Positions 15,880-24,375 of a stretch of 64,000 nucleotides of DNA are shown here, one piece after another; position 1 is the first letter of the stretch, and every line of letters starts with the position of its first letter. This stretch comes from Roseateles_B sp041906185 (lineage in GTDB: Bacteria > Pseudomonadota > Gammaproteobacteria > Burkholderiales > Burkholderiaceae_C), in assembly GCA_041906185.1 (NCBI GenBank), contig JAYRJQ010000005.1, positions 124,001 to 188,000 on the forward strand, given 5' to 3'. A program made the translations under genes and the position numbers. Under the pieces are notes generated by a model. The model was given only the letters and a program-made list of their open reading frames with translations, searched no databases and had not been told where the DNA came from.

Positions 15880-18800
15880 GGCATCTCCCGCCGCAGGAAC
15901 TCGATGATGTGGCGGAACACCCGGTCCTCGATGTCATGGCCGATCAGGCAGTCCTGGTGACCATGGCCGGCGATGATGCGGAACTCGTGGCGCCCCGGCG
16001 CGCCCTGGGCGTAGAGGTCGTGCAGCATCTCGCCGCTCTCGGGCTCGCACAGGCCGTTGAGCTCGCCGTGCACCGAGAGCACGGGGAACTTCTCGAGCTG
16101 CCGGAAGGCCTTGCGCAGGTCGTCGAGGTAGAGGCTCGCGCCGCGCCAGTCCGTCAGCTCCTTGCTGCGCGAGAAGTGGATGGCCTGGGCGACGGTGTCC
16201 ATGTTGAGCGGGCCGAAGTGGTCGTCAATGAAGTCGAACACGGCCGGCGCCACGTTGGCGACGGCGAAGTCCCGGCCGTAGAGCAGGTCCATGCGATGCC
16301 GCGTGCGCGTCCAGGGCGTGCGGCGCAGGCTGGGGAACGGCGGGTTCTCGAGGTCGAACTCCTCGTCCGGATAGGGCAGGCTGGCCAGCAGGCGGTCGAT
16401 GAGCTCGTCCATCAGGCCCGGGTGCTCGGGGCGGAAGCTGAAGTCCTGCATCGGCAGGTAGGGGCGCAGGTGCTGCATCAGCAGCGAACGGGCCGCATTG
16501 GCGGGCGAGAACACCATGCGCGGCGTCACCTGGGAGATCACGAGCCGGCGGATCCAGTGGCCCTCCATCAGCGCCTGGCGCAGCGGGAAGAAGTGCTCCT
16601 CGGGCTGGCGCTGCGGCTGCAGCAGGGCCATGTGCAGCATCACCGAGCCCATGCAGTGCGCGAGCACGTCGATCTGCTCGAAGCCCGTCACGCGGCGCAC
16701 GGTGTCGATGGCCACGGGGATGTCGTTGAGCGCGCAGTCCTCGAAGGTCCACGGCAGGCGCGCGGTGGGCAGGCCGGCGCTGGTGCGCATGTCGAGGATC
16801 CACACGTCCCAGCCGGCCTCGTGCATGAGCCGGGCCGGCCCCGGGTCGACCGCGTGGTGCGCGAAGGTCGTGCCGCTGGCGCTGTAGCCGTGGATCATCA
16901 GCAGCGGCCGGCCGCCGTCCCGCCGGTAGCGGGTGAGGCGGATCACCACGGAGCCGCGGGCGTGCGGGGCCTGGTGCGCGGGGTCACGAGAGGGGTCCCG
17001 TGAGTGCTCCCGCGGGAGGCCGCGCGACCGCCCCGCGTCCTGGCAGCGGCCCACGGCGATCTCCTGGATCTCCGGCAGCGGCAGGCCCGGCACCGCGCCG
17101 GGCAGGCGCCGGATCTCGCGCGGCGGTGCGGCGTCCGGCTTGCGGAAGGTCCAGGCATGCACGCCCATCACCAGGCGGCCGACGTAACCGAGCAGGCTGC
17201 CGACGTCGCGCAGCGCACTGCTGAGGTCCTCGGCCTGGACGAGGCGCAGCAGCGGCTGGCGCTGGCGGGCGAGCTCGTAGAGATCGAGCGAGAGCACCGG
17301 CATGCCCGGCCCGTCCGCCGCGCGGAAGGGCCCGACGTCCTGCCGCGCCTGCGTGAGCTGCGTCCACGGATTGCCGCGGCGCGTGTAGCGCAGGCGCTTG
17401 TGCAGCACGAGGGTCTGGCCCAGCAGCGGACGCGCCCAGTCGGGCACCTCGGCGCCCTCCGGCATCTCAGGCAGCCGTGCCGGAATGCGCAGCTCGTAGC
17501 GCATCAACCGTTCCTGGCCGCCGTGGCTGGCGAGGGCCCGGGCATTCGCCCAGCGCTCGCGCAGCGCGGCCCAGGCGCCCTGCGGCCGCACGCGCGGCGC
17601 CTGGGCCTGCGCCAGGCGCTCCTGCAGCGCCTGCGTGGCATCGCGCCAGCCGCGGTTGCGCCACCAAGCCCACAGGCCGCGGGCGAGGCGCTGGCGCGGG
17701 CGGCTCGGCGCGCGGTGGAACACGCGCAGGCTCACGCCCTCCAGCGGCACGATCCAGCGCGCCGCGGCGTCGGGGTGCTCGGCATGCTTCCAGAGCTTGT
17801 GCCCGGCGTCCGGCCCCTGCGCGCTGACGACCTGGCGCTGCGAGGGCAGGTGCGGGTCGCGCCGCGTGTCGAAGAGGCGCAGCCGGCAGGCCGGCGTGCC
17901 GCGCAGCAGGCGGTCCTCGCCCGGCTCGATGAGGCGCTGCACTGGGGTCGGCTCGAACTCGAAGCTCAGCTCCAGCTGCTTGACCTCGCCCCCCAGCGCC
18001 CCCGGCACGCGCACCAGGCCCACGAGCTGCTCGCGCAGCTCGAGCAGCGTCGGACGCTCGGGTGGGGGCGGGCCGCGGCGGTCGCGGTAGAGCGGGCGCG
18101 TCAGCCAGAACGGGGCCTCGGACGCCGGCGTGTCGACGAGCCGCAGCTGCCACCGGCGGCACAACTCCGGCAGCGCCCGCAGCACCAGCGCGGTGATGCT
18201 CAGGGCCGGGTTGATGCCCAGCGCCGCGGGCACGATGGCGCCGTCGAGCACCGCCAGCCCCGGGTAGACGCGGTCCGCGGGCAGCGTCGCCGCCTCGCCG
18301 CCCCGCGCCGATGCCGGACGCAAGACCTGACCCCATTCGTTGACCACGCCGTCCTCGATGCGGTCGGCCATCGCGCAGCCGCCCAGCGGGTGCACCGTCA
18401 GCATCGGCCCCTTGCGATCCTCGATCAGGAAGCCCATGGCCTCGGGCAGGATCTCCCACAGCGGATTGGCGATCAGGCGCTTCCCGCGCGCCTGCAGGTG
18501 CGCACGCAGCCAGCGGTGGCGGGCCTGCACCTGGGCGTCGCTCTTGAGCCCCGGCCAGTGGACCTGCAGGCTGCCGGGATCGGGCTCGTGATCGGCCAGC
18601 AGCAGGCGCCCCTGCGCGTCATCCGTACCCATGACGGCGACGGCGAGCGTGCGGGCGCTGGCGGCGCGGGTGATGGCGTAGGGGTCGGGAAAGTCGAAGC
18701 CCGCGCCGTGCACGCTGCGGTCCGGGCGGGACAGGCCGTCCAGCGTCTCGCCCAGCGCAAAGAGCTGCTCGAAGGCCCAGCGCATGGGCCCCGGGATGGC

Positions 18801-20087
18801 GAGGTCCTGCACCACGCAGCCCAGCAGCTGTGCCTGCCCCGCACCGACCGGCGGGCGCTCGGGATCGGGGTCGCGCAGCGCGCGGGCATCGAGCATGGCG
18901 GTGATCGTCGGGCCGGCCTGGCGCGCGGCCGGGTCCTGCGCCTCGTCGGCCAGGGCGTCGAGCACGGGGGTGTCGCGCACGGCGGCCAGCACGTCCCCGT
19001 TGCCGCTGACGCCCTCGCCCAGCCTTTCGGACAGGGCCAGCCCCCGACGGCGCGAACGCAGCAGGATCTCCGTCGAGCCCAGCGCCCCCGCGGCCAGCAC
19101 CACACGCCGCGCCCGCAGCACGAAGGGCTGCGCCTCCTGGCGCGCCTGGTGCTCGTCCGTGGGCAGGACGGCGACCCGCCAGGCCGTGGCGGCGTCGGGA
19201 TCGGGATCGGGATCGGGATCGGCGTCCAGGCCCTCGGCCTCGACATGCAGCACGGTCGCGCCGGTCAGCATCTCGACGCCGCGGCGCCGTGCGAGCCACA
19301 GCAGGTTGGTGTCGAGCGATTCCTTCGCCCCGTGGTTGCAGCCCGTGGCGCAGTCCCCGCAGGCCACGCAGCGCGCCAGCGGCAGGCCGGCGGCGGACTG
19401 GGGCTGTGGCCGCAGGCCGATGGTGATGGGCACCTCGCGCGCCGGCAGCTCCGGCGTGGCGAGGCCGCGCAGGTAGTCGGCCCGGCGCGGCGGATGGCCG
19501 TCGAGGTGGCGGATGGTGTTGGGCTCGCCGCCGTGCTCGGCCCCCAGCAGCCGCGCGGCGCGGGCGTACCAGTCGTCCATGCAGCCGGGATCGCAGCGCA
19601 GGCGTGCGGGCCAGCGCGGGCCACGGAACACGGTGGACGCGGCCGGCAGCATCACGCCCGCATTGATCAGCGAGCCGCCGCCCAGGCCGTTGGCCAGCAC
19701 GACGCCCAGGTCCGGCCCCAGGCGGAAGTCGAACAGCGCCTCGCGGTAGCCCTTCACCCGCCCGATGCCGGCCGTGCCGGCCTCGGTCGCCAGGGCGACG
19801 CGCACATGCCCCGGCAGCTCGGCCATGCGCGCGGGAAAGCGGCCGGGCAGGTACTCGAGCCCTCGCTCCAGCAGCAGCACGCGCAGCGGCCGGCCGTCCT
19901 CGCCGGCGGCACGCGAGAAGTGCTCGGCCGCCGCGGCCGCGCCGTAGCCGCTGCCGACGATGAGCACGTCGGCGTCGAGGCCCTGCGCGCTGGCGTCGTC
20001 CGCGCGCGGATGCGCCAGCAGCCAGTCGCTCAGCGGTCGGGACAGCCAGTGCAGGCGTCGCGGCTCAGGCGAGGGTCCCTCGTGCAT
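15876..20087 (-). CDS. Fusion protein: GMC oxidoreductase (cholesterol-oxidase-like) plus alpha/beta hydrolase with Cys nucleophile
   Basis: A very large protein of 1403 residues. Residues about 25-560 are a GMC flavoenzyme: the dinucleotide fold DVLIVGSGYGAAAAAEHFS, GLGGGSLINAGVML, a cysteine-rich CVACGDCATGC segment, and the late HPLGGCAMAD and GINPALSITALVLRALP. Residues about 600-1040 are a middle region of unknown fold. Residues about 1060-1400 are an alpha/beta hydrolase: LMIHGYSASGTTF, and a nucleophile elbow AHCMGS with Cys1145 where Ser is usual. The acid position reads GELNG (Asn1344) and the His is in AGHGHQD (1375/1377). A start at 20087 follows AGGGAGG. It overlaps the upstream kinase gene by 23 bases and the downstream phosphatase by 4. 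Substrate is probably a sterol-like or other lipid alcohol or ester. Confidence 0.85.
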   Translation of the reverse strand: MHEGPSPEPRRLHWLSRPLSDWLLAHPRADDASAQGLDADVLIVGSGYGAAAAAEHFSRAAGEDGRPLRVLLLERGLEYLPGRFPARMAELPGHVRVALATEAGTAGIGRVKGYREALFDFRLGPDLGVVLANGLGGGSLINAGVMLPAASTVFRGPRWPARLRCDPGCMDDWYARAARLLGAEHGGEPNTIRHLDGHPPRRADYLRGLATPELPAREVPITIGLRPQPQSAAGLPLARCVACGDCATGCNHGAKESLDTNLLWLARRRGVEMLTGATVLHVEAEGLDADPDPDPDPDAATAWRVAVLPTDEHQARQEAQPFVLRARRVVLAAGALGSTEILLRSRRRGLALSERLGEGVSGNGDVLAAVRDTPVLDALADEAQDPAARQAGPTITAMLDARALRDPDPERPPVGAGQAQLLGCVVQDLAIPGPMRWAFEQLFALGETLDGLSRPDRSVHGAGFDFPDPYAITRAASARTLAVAVMGTDDAQGRLLLADHEPDPGSLQVHWPGLKSDAQVQARHRWLRAHLQARGKRLIANPLWEILPEAMGFLIEDRKGPMLTVHPLGGCAMADRIEDGVVNEWGQVLRPASARGGEAATLPADRVYPGLAVLDGAIVPAALGINPALSITALVLRALPELCRRWQLRLVDTPASEAPFWLTRPLYRDRRGPPPPERPTLLELREQLVGLVRVPGALGGEVKQLELSFEFEPTPVQRLIEPGEDRLLRGTPACRLRLFDTRRDPHLPSQRQVVSAQGPDAGHKLWKHAEHPDAAARWIVPLEGVSLRVFHRAPSRPRQRLARGLWAWWRNRGWRDATQALQERLAQAQAPRVRPQGAWAALRERWANARALASHGGQERLMRYELRIPARLPEMPEGAEVPDWARPLLGQTLVLHKRLRYTRRGNPWTQLTQARQDVGPFRAADGPGMPVLSLDLYELARQRQPLLRLVQAEDLSSALRDVGSLLGYVGRLVMGVHAWTFRKPDAAPPREIRRLPGAVPGLPLPEIQEIAVGRCQDAGRSRGLPREHSRDPSRDPAHQAPHARGSVVIRLTRYRRDGGRPLLMIHGYSASGTTFAHHAVDPGPARLMHEAGWDVWILDMRTSAGLPTARLPWTFEDCALNDIPVAIDTVRRVTGFEQIDVLAHCMGSVMLHMALLQPQRQPEEHFFPLRQALMEGHWIRRLVISQVTPRMVFSPANAARSLLMQHLRPYLPMQDFSFRPEHPGLMDELIDRLLASLPYPDEEFDLENPPFPSLRRTPWTRTRHRMDLLYGRDFAVANVAPAVFDFIDDHFGPLNMDTVAQAIHFSRSKELTDWRGASLYLDDLRKAFRQLEKFPVLSVHGELNGLCEPESGEMLHDLYAQGAPGRHEFRIIAGHGHQDCLIGHDIEDRVFRHIIEFLRREMP
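18320..18334 (+). repeat. Dispersed word GCAAGACCTGACCCC, copy 3
   Basis: Exact copy inside the GMC part of the fusion gene. On the coding (minus) strand it reads W-G-Q-V-L-R with GGT CAG GTC TTG. Confidence 0.85.
19195..19222 (-). repeat. Hexanucleotide repeat (TCGGGA)4.7 in the GMC gene
   Basis: Four full TCGGGA units and a partial fifth. On the coding strand they give an Asp-Pro run (DADPDPDPDPDAA) in a surface loop of the GMC domain. Copy-number change would add or remove DP pairs without a frameshift. Confidence 0.85.
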
Positions 20088-21912
20088 CTTCAGCCTCCCT
20101 GGCCGGGCTGGGGGCGTGCGGTGCATCGGCCAGGACCCGCTGAATGGCGGTCATGAGTTGGTCGGCGCGCACGGGCTTGTGCAACAGGTCCAGGCCCGCG
20201 GCCTGCGCGTCACGCAGGCGCTGCGGGGCGGTGTCTCCGCTGATCAGCAGGGCCGGCAGGCCCGGCACGAGGTTGCGCAGCGAGCGCACGGCGGAGAGCC
20301 CGTCGTCGCTGCCGCGCAGGCGGTAGTCGATGAGCAGCAGGTCCGGCGCCTGCTGCATGCACAGCAGCACGGCCTCGCGCGTGGTCGCGGCACAGCGGGC
20401 CAGGCAGCCCAGCTCGATCAGCAGCGTGCACATGGCCTTGCGGACCAGCTCCTCGTCATCCACCACCAGCACCTTGAGCCCGCGCAGCGAGCGGCCGTCC
20501 GTCGGGGCGTCGAGCTGGCTGTCCGGCCCGTCCTCGGAGGCTTCGATGCTCAGCGTGAAGCAGGAGCCGACACCGGGCGTCGATTCCAGCTTCAGGTGCA
20601 GGTCCAGCAGGTCGACCAGGCGGCTGACGATGGACAGGCCGAGGCCCAGGCCCTTGGCGCGGTCGCGCTCCTTGTTGCCGATCTGGTAGAACTCGTCGAA
20701 GACCTTCTGCTGCTCCTGCTCGGCGATGCCGCAGCCCGTGTCCCGTACCGACACCTGCCACAGCTCGCCGCGGCGCTCGGCCACGATGCTGATCTGGCCG
20801 GCCTGCGTGTACTTGATCGCGTTGTCGATCAGGTTGCGGACCACCCGCTCCAGCAGCAGCGGGTCCGACTCCACATAGGCGTACATCGGGCAGATCAGCG
20901 TGAGCTCCAGGCGCTTGCGCTGCGCGGAGGGCAGGAACTCCTGCTGCAGGCGGCCCAGCCAGTGGCCCAGGTTGAAGACCTTGGCGTGCACGGGCACCAC
21001 CTCGGCGTCGAGCTTGGAGATGTCCAGCAGCGCGTCCATCTGGCCCGAGAGCGCGTCGATGGCGAGATTCATGTTGCGCACGACGCCGAGGCTGTCGTCG
21101 TCCAGCCGGCGGCGCAGCAGGGCCGAGCCGAACAGCGTCAGCGTGTGCATGGGCTGGCGCAGGTCGTGGCTGGCAGAGGCGAGGAAGCGCGTCTTGGCCT
21201 GCATCGCCTGCTCGGCTTGGTGCAGCGCCGCGCGCAGCTGCTGGTTGCTCTTGACCTGCTGCTGGCGGATGAGGACGGAGTCGCAGAAGACGCGGTAGTT
21301 GTCCCGCGCGAGGTTGCGCAGCATGAAGCCGAACAGCAGGATCAGCACGCCCATCACGGCGTCCTGCCAGACGGTGACGTGGGCGCCCGCGCCGCCGGTC
21401 AGCCAGGCCAGGCCGTTGGCCAGCGTCACCGGCGCCGAGAAGGCCATGAACACCGGCAGATGCCCGGCCGTGCTGGCCACGGCGCCGGCGCACAGGCCCA
21501 GCAGCATGATGGTCTGGACCATGCGTTCGTAGTCGGAGAGATTCGCCGCGAACACCAGCGCGACGGAGAACACCAGGCCGTTCAGCAGGCTCAGCATCAC
21601 CGCCCAGCGCATGCGCTGCGAGACGGGGTAGTGCTCCAGCTGCGGCAGCCGGCCCAGCACGTGGCGGCGCAGCAGCAGCGTCGAAAGGACCGCGACCATC
21701 CACAGCACCGGCCACGGCGAACGGGTGGGCAGCGCGGCCATCAGGGCCATGAAGAAGGCGCTGAGCCCGACGGGATAGGGCATGCGCCGGCTTTGCTCGG
21801 CCAGCAGCCGCAGCAGCTCCTGCTGGATGACGATCCGCGGCTCGTCGCGCGGCTCGGGCTGCGGCGAAGGTCGCAGTCCCGTCCACACGGCCAGCCCGGC
21901 CAGCAGGCTCAT
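20065..21912 (-). CDS. Membrane hybrid sensor histidine kinase with C-terminal receiver domain
   Basis: A protein of 615 residues from ATG 21912. About six membrane segments lie between residues 47 and 200. A HisKA domain follows with the phosphoacceptor His249 in SASHDLRQPMHTL. The ATPase domain shows the N box LIDNAIKY (Asn364), DTGCGIAEQE and GLGLGLSIV. The receiver domain starts at VLVVDDEE (about 481), with phospho-Asp529 in LLLIDYRL and the Lys in LLHKPVRA. There is no DNA-binding output, so signalling goes by phosphotransfer or back-control. The stop lies 23 bases inside the GMC fusion gene, which indicates an operon and suggests the kinase senses the substrate of that enzyme. The open frame upstream of 21912 is not expected to be coding. 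Confidence 0.9.
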   Translation of the reverse strand: MSLLAGLAVWTGLRPSPQPEPRDEPRIVIQQELLRLLAEQSRRMPYPVGLSAFFMALMAALPTRSPWPVLWMVAVLSTLLLRRHVLGRLPQLEHYPVSQRMRWAVMLSLLNGLVFSVALVFAANLSDYERMVQTIMLLGLCAGAVASTAGHLPVFMAFSAPVTLANGLAWLTGGAGAHVTVWQDAVMGVLILLFGFMLRNLARDNYRVFCDSVLIRQQQVKSNQQLRAALHQAEQAMQAKTRFLASASHDLRQPMHTLTLFGSALLRRRLDDDSLGVVRNMNLAIDALSGQMDALLDISKLDAEVVPVHAKVFNLGHWLGRLQQEFLPSAQRKRLELTLICPMYAYVESDPLLLERVVRNLIDNAIKYTQAGQISIVAERRGELWQVSVRDTGCGIAEQEQQKVFDEFYQIGNKERDRAKGLGLGLSIVSRLVDLLDLHLKLESTPGVGSCFTLSIEASEDGPDSQLDAPTDGRSLRGLKVLVVDDEELVRKAMCTLLIELGCLARCAATTREAVLLCMQQAPDLLLIDYRLRGSDDGLSAVRSLRNLVPGLPALLISGDTAPQRLRDAQAAGLDLLHKPVRADQLMTAIQRVLADAPHAPSPAREAEDARGTLA

Positions 21913-22311
21913 GGGCGGGCCTCGCCCCGGGCAGGATCGCCCTCGCGCAGGGTCCGCCGCGCCGCGGCAAGGCCTCCGGCAGCAGCAGCCGGCAAGCGCA
22001 ACAACGTGAAGCGAGATGTCATGGGACGGACCTGGGCGCGGAGTGCGCCGACTATACCGCCGGGTGCGCTGCCCGAACCCGGGATGCGCCCCAGGACGGC
22101 GGCGGCGGGCCCGGGTGCGCACCGTGGAACGCCCGACGCCATCGCCCCAAATGACTATGCCGACCACCGCCGCCCTGATGGGCTTTGGTGAGCCGGCATA
22201 GCACTCCTCCCCTCGATCAACACGCTGAGGTCCAGGCAGCGCGCGATCCGGAATGCAGTATCTGGGGCGACCCTGTGCGCACCTATCCCCCTCAAGTGGG
22301 AATTTCCGCGC
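21913..22311. other. Gene-free stretch upstream of the hybrid kinase
   Basis: About 400 bases. The part near 22240-22311 is the least GC-rich and holds CCCCCTCAAGTGGGAATTT (22289-22307), whose outer bases form an imperfect CCC/GGG inverted repeat. It could hold the promoter of the minus-strand kinase operon. It is also the end region of the HD-domain gene on the same strand. No RNA gene is recognised. Confidence 0.4.
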
Positions 22312-22887
22312 TCAGGCGATCGCCAGCCGCGGAGGTGTGCGCATGTCGCGCATCAGATCGGCCAGCAGGTCCAGGTAGTAGGCCAGCGGCGGCGTGCGCT
22401 TGCCCGGCTGACGGGCCAGATCGTCCCAGCGCCGCAGCTGCAGGGCCTCGCGGGCGTAGGGCTGGGCGAGAAAGAGCAGGCGCTCCTCGGCATTCATCCG
22501 CCCGCCCTGTCGCTCCAGGCTCAGGCGCGAGGACGGGCTCAGGCCGGCCTCATAGCCCACCTCCGTGGCCACGAGGTAGCGCTTGGCCTGCACGTGCAGC
22601 CGGATGGGCTCCAGCACGCCGGGGCCGAAGCCCTGGGCCAGCAGCGGCAGGGCCGCGGTCTCGTGGGACTCGATGCGCAGCGGCGCGCCGGCCTCGGCGT
22701 CGATCAGCTGGCCGAGGTCATGCAGCAGCGACGCCGCCACCAGCTCGTGGTCGGCATGCGCCCATTCCGCCAGCTGCGCGCACTGCAGGGCATGCGCGAG
22801 GACCGGCACCGGCTGCGGCACGTCGCTCTCGTACTCGGCCCGGCCACGGCGCAGGAACAGGGCCTCGATGCGGGCGATCAGGTCCAT
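22312..22887 (-). CDS. HD-domain oxygenase of the PhnZ (phosphonate-degrading) type
   Basis: A protein of 191 residues; AAGGAGAG lies 5 bases before the ATG at 22887. It matches the PhnZ family of mixed-valent diiron HD oxygenases: His32 in HALQCAQLAE, the HD pair at 56-57 in ASLLHDLGQL, SHETAA, RLHVQAKRYL with the conserved Lys, SLERQGGRMNAEE and LRRWDD. PhnZ cleaves 2-amino-1-hydroxyethylphosphonate to glycine and phosphate. The loop that carries Tyr24 and Glu27 in PhnZ reads Y19-E-S-D22 here, so the Glu is an Asp. No phnY or other phosphonate gene lies nearby, so the true substrate may differ. Confidence 0.8.
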   Translation of the reverse strand: MDLIARIEALFLRRGRAEYESDVPQPVPVLAHALQCAQLAEWAHADHELVAASLLHDLGQLIDAEAGAPLRIESHETAALPLLAQGFGPGVLEPIRLHVQAKRYLVATEVGYEAGLSPSSRLSLERQGGRMNAEERLLFLAQPYAREALQLRRWDDLARQPGKRTPPLAYYLDLLADLMRDMRTPPRLAIA

Positions 22888-23129
22888 CAGGGCTCTCCTT
22901 GTAGGGTCGGCAGGCGAAGCTCGCCCGGAGCTCGCCAGTCTCGGGCGCCCACATGTCAGGCCCATGACCTTCGTCAGGGCCAGCGGGGCCTCCATTCAAA
23001 TGCACTGAACCTTGACCTCAAGCAAGCTGAAACCGGGGGCCGCCCGCGGCCGCCACACTCACGTCCATTCCCTGGGCATTCCCCGTTGAAACCCAAGGGC
23101 TGCCGCCGGGCCACCAGACAGGAGCTGCC

Positions 23130-23675
23130 ATGACCACCCAGACACCGCGCTACACCGCCACCGCCACCGCCATCGCCCTGCACTGGCTGCTGGCCGTCGC
23201 CATCGTGGGCGCCTTCGGCGTCGGCCTGTACATGTCGGACCTGCCGCTGTCGCCCACGCGGCTGAAGCTCTACAACTGGCACAAGTGGGCCGGCGTGACG
23301 ATCCTCGCGCTGTCGGCGCTGCGTCTGCTGTGGCGCCTGGGCCACCGCCCGCCGGCCGATCTGCCCATGCCCGCCTGGCAGGCCCGCGCCGCACACGCCG
23401 TGCACCTGCTGCTGTACGTGGCCTTCTTCGCGGTGCCGCTGAGCGGCTGGGCCTACAGCTCGGCGGCCGGCTTCCCCATCGTGTGGTTCGGCGTGCTGCC
23501 CCTGCCGGACTTCGTGCCGGTGGACAAGGCCCTCGCCCACCAGCTGAAGGAGCTTCACGAGCTGCTGGCCTGGGGCCTCGCCCTGCTCGTGCTGGCCCAC
23601 ATTGGCGCTGCGCTGAAGCACCACCTGATCGACAAGGACGGCCTGCTGCTGCGCATGATGCCGGCCCGCCGCTGA
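23130..23675 (+). CDS. Cytochrome b561 (YceJ/CybB type)
   Basis: A di-haem inner-membrane protein of 181 residues with four membrane segments. Haem-ligand histidines are visible in ALHWLLAV, NWHKWAGV, HAVHLLLYV and LHELLAWG/LAHIGAALKHH. E. coli CybB oxidises ubiquinol and transfers electrons in the membrane. Here, as in the E. coli yceJ-yceI arrangement, it is followed at once by yceI-type genes, so the three are very likely one operon. AGGAG precedes the ATG. Confidence 0.92.
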   Translation: MTTQTPRYTATATAIALHWLLAVAIVGAFGVGLYMSDLPLSPTRLKLYNWHKWAGVTILALSALRLLWRLGHRPPADLPMPAWQARAAHAVHLLLYVAFFAVPLSGWAYSSAAGFPIVWFGVLPLPDFVPVDKALAHQLKELHELLAWGLALLVLAHIGAALKHHLIDKDGLLLRMMPARR

Positions 23676-23702
23676 CCCCTGAATTCACTGGAGAACGACG
23701 CC

Positions 23703-24314
23703 ATGAAGACCTCCCTGACCGCCGCGCTGCTGTTGAGCCTCGGCCTGATCTCCGTCCCGGCCCTGGCGCAGAAGCCCAAGGCGGCGCCCGCCGCGCCGGC
23801 GGCTGCGGCCGCCGCGCCCGCCCTCGTGGCCGCCCAGAGCGATCTCAGCTTCGTCAGCAAGCAGATGGGCGTGCCGGTGGACGGCAAGTTCAAGCGCTTT
23901 GAAGCGCAGCTGGGCTTCGACCCGAAGAAGGCCGAGGCCGGCAAGGTGCAGTTCACCATCGACCTCGCCAGCGTGACCCTCGGCGACCCCATGCTCGATG
24001 CCGAGCTGGCCAAGCCGGCCTGGTTCGACAGCAAGAAGCTCGGCCAGGCCAGCTTCGTCAGCAGCGCCATCAAGCCGCTGGGCGGCAACCGTTTCGAGGT
24101 CGCCGGCAAGCTCTCGCTCAAGGGCCTGCAGCGCGACATCACCGTGCCTATCGCCCTGACGCAGGACAAGGGCCTGACGACCGCCACCGGCAGCTTCGTG
24201 CTCAAGCGCCTCGACTTCAAGATCGGCGACGGCGAGTGGAGCGACACCTCCATGGTCGCCAATGAAGTCACCGTCAAGCTCAAGCTCGTGTTCTCCGGCG
24301 TGGCGCCGCTCTGA
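23703..24314 (+). CDS. Periplasmic YceI family protein 1
   Basis: A protein of 203 residues with a signal peptide (LTAALLLSLGLISVPALAQK) and a Lys/Pro/Ala-rich linker. The YceI lipocalin-like domain is visible: SDLSFVSKQMGVPVDGKFKRFEAQLGFDPKKAEAGKV-type opening, GNRFEVAGKLSLKGLQRDITVPI, and a final LKLVFSG. YceI proteins bind polyisoprenoid or other amphiphilic chains in a beta-barrel. The gene lies 27 bases after the cytochrome b561 gene. Confidence 0.92.
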   Translation: MKTSLTAALLLSLGLISVPALAQKPKAAPAAPAAAAAAPALVAAQSDLSFVSKQMGVPVDGKFKRFEAQLGFDPKKAEAGKVQFTIDLASVTLGDPMLDAELAKPAWFDSKKLGQASFVSSAIKPLGGNRFEVAGKLSLKGLQRDITVPIALTQDKGLTTATGSFVLKRLDFKIGDGEWSDTSMVANEVTVKLKLVFSGVAPL

Positions 24315-24375
24315 TCGAGCGCCCGCCCTTTCGCCTCTCTCCCTCCCAGTTCACCTTTCCAACCACAGGAACGCC

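Noticed and set aside
19195..19222. Possible CRISPR-like array
   Set aside because: Units of 6 bp without spacers; this is a coding microsatellite.
17004..20156. Open frame of 1050 codons on the plus strand
   Set aside because: It is antisense to the GMC fusion gene; its product is Arg/Gln/Gly/Ala-rich without any domain, as expected in GC-rich DNA opposite a real gene.
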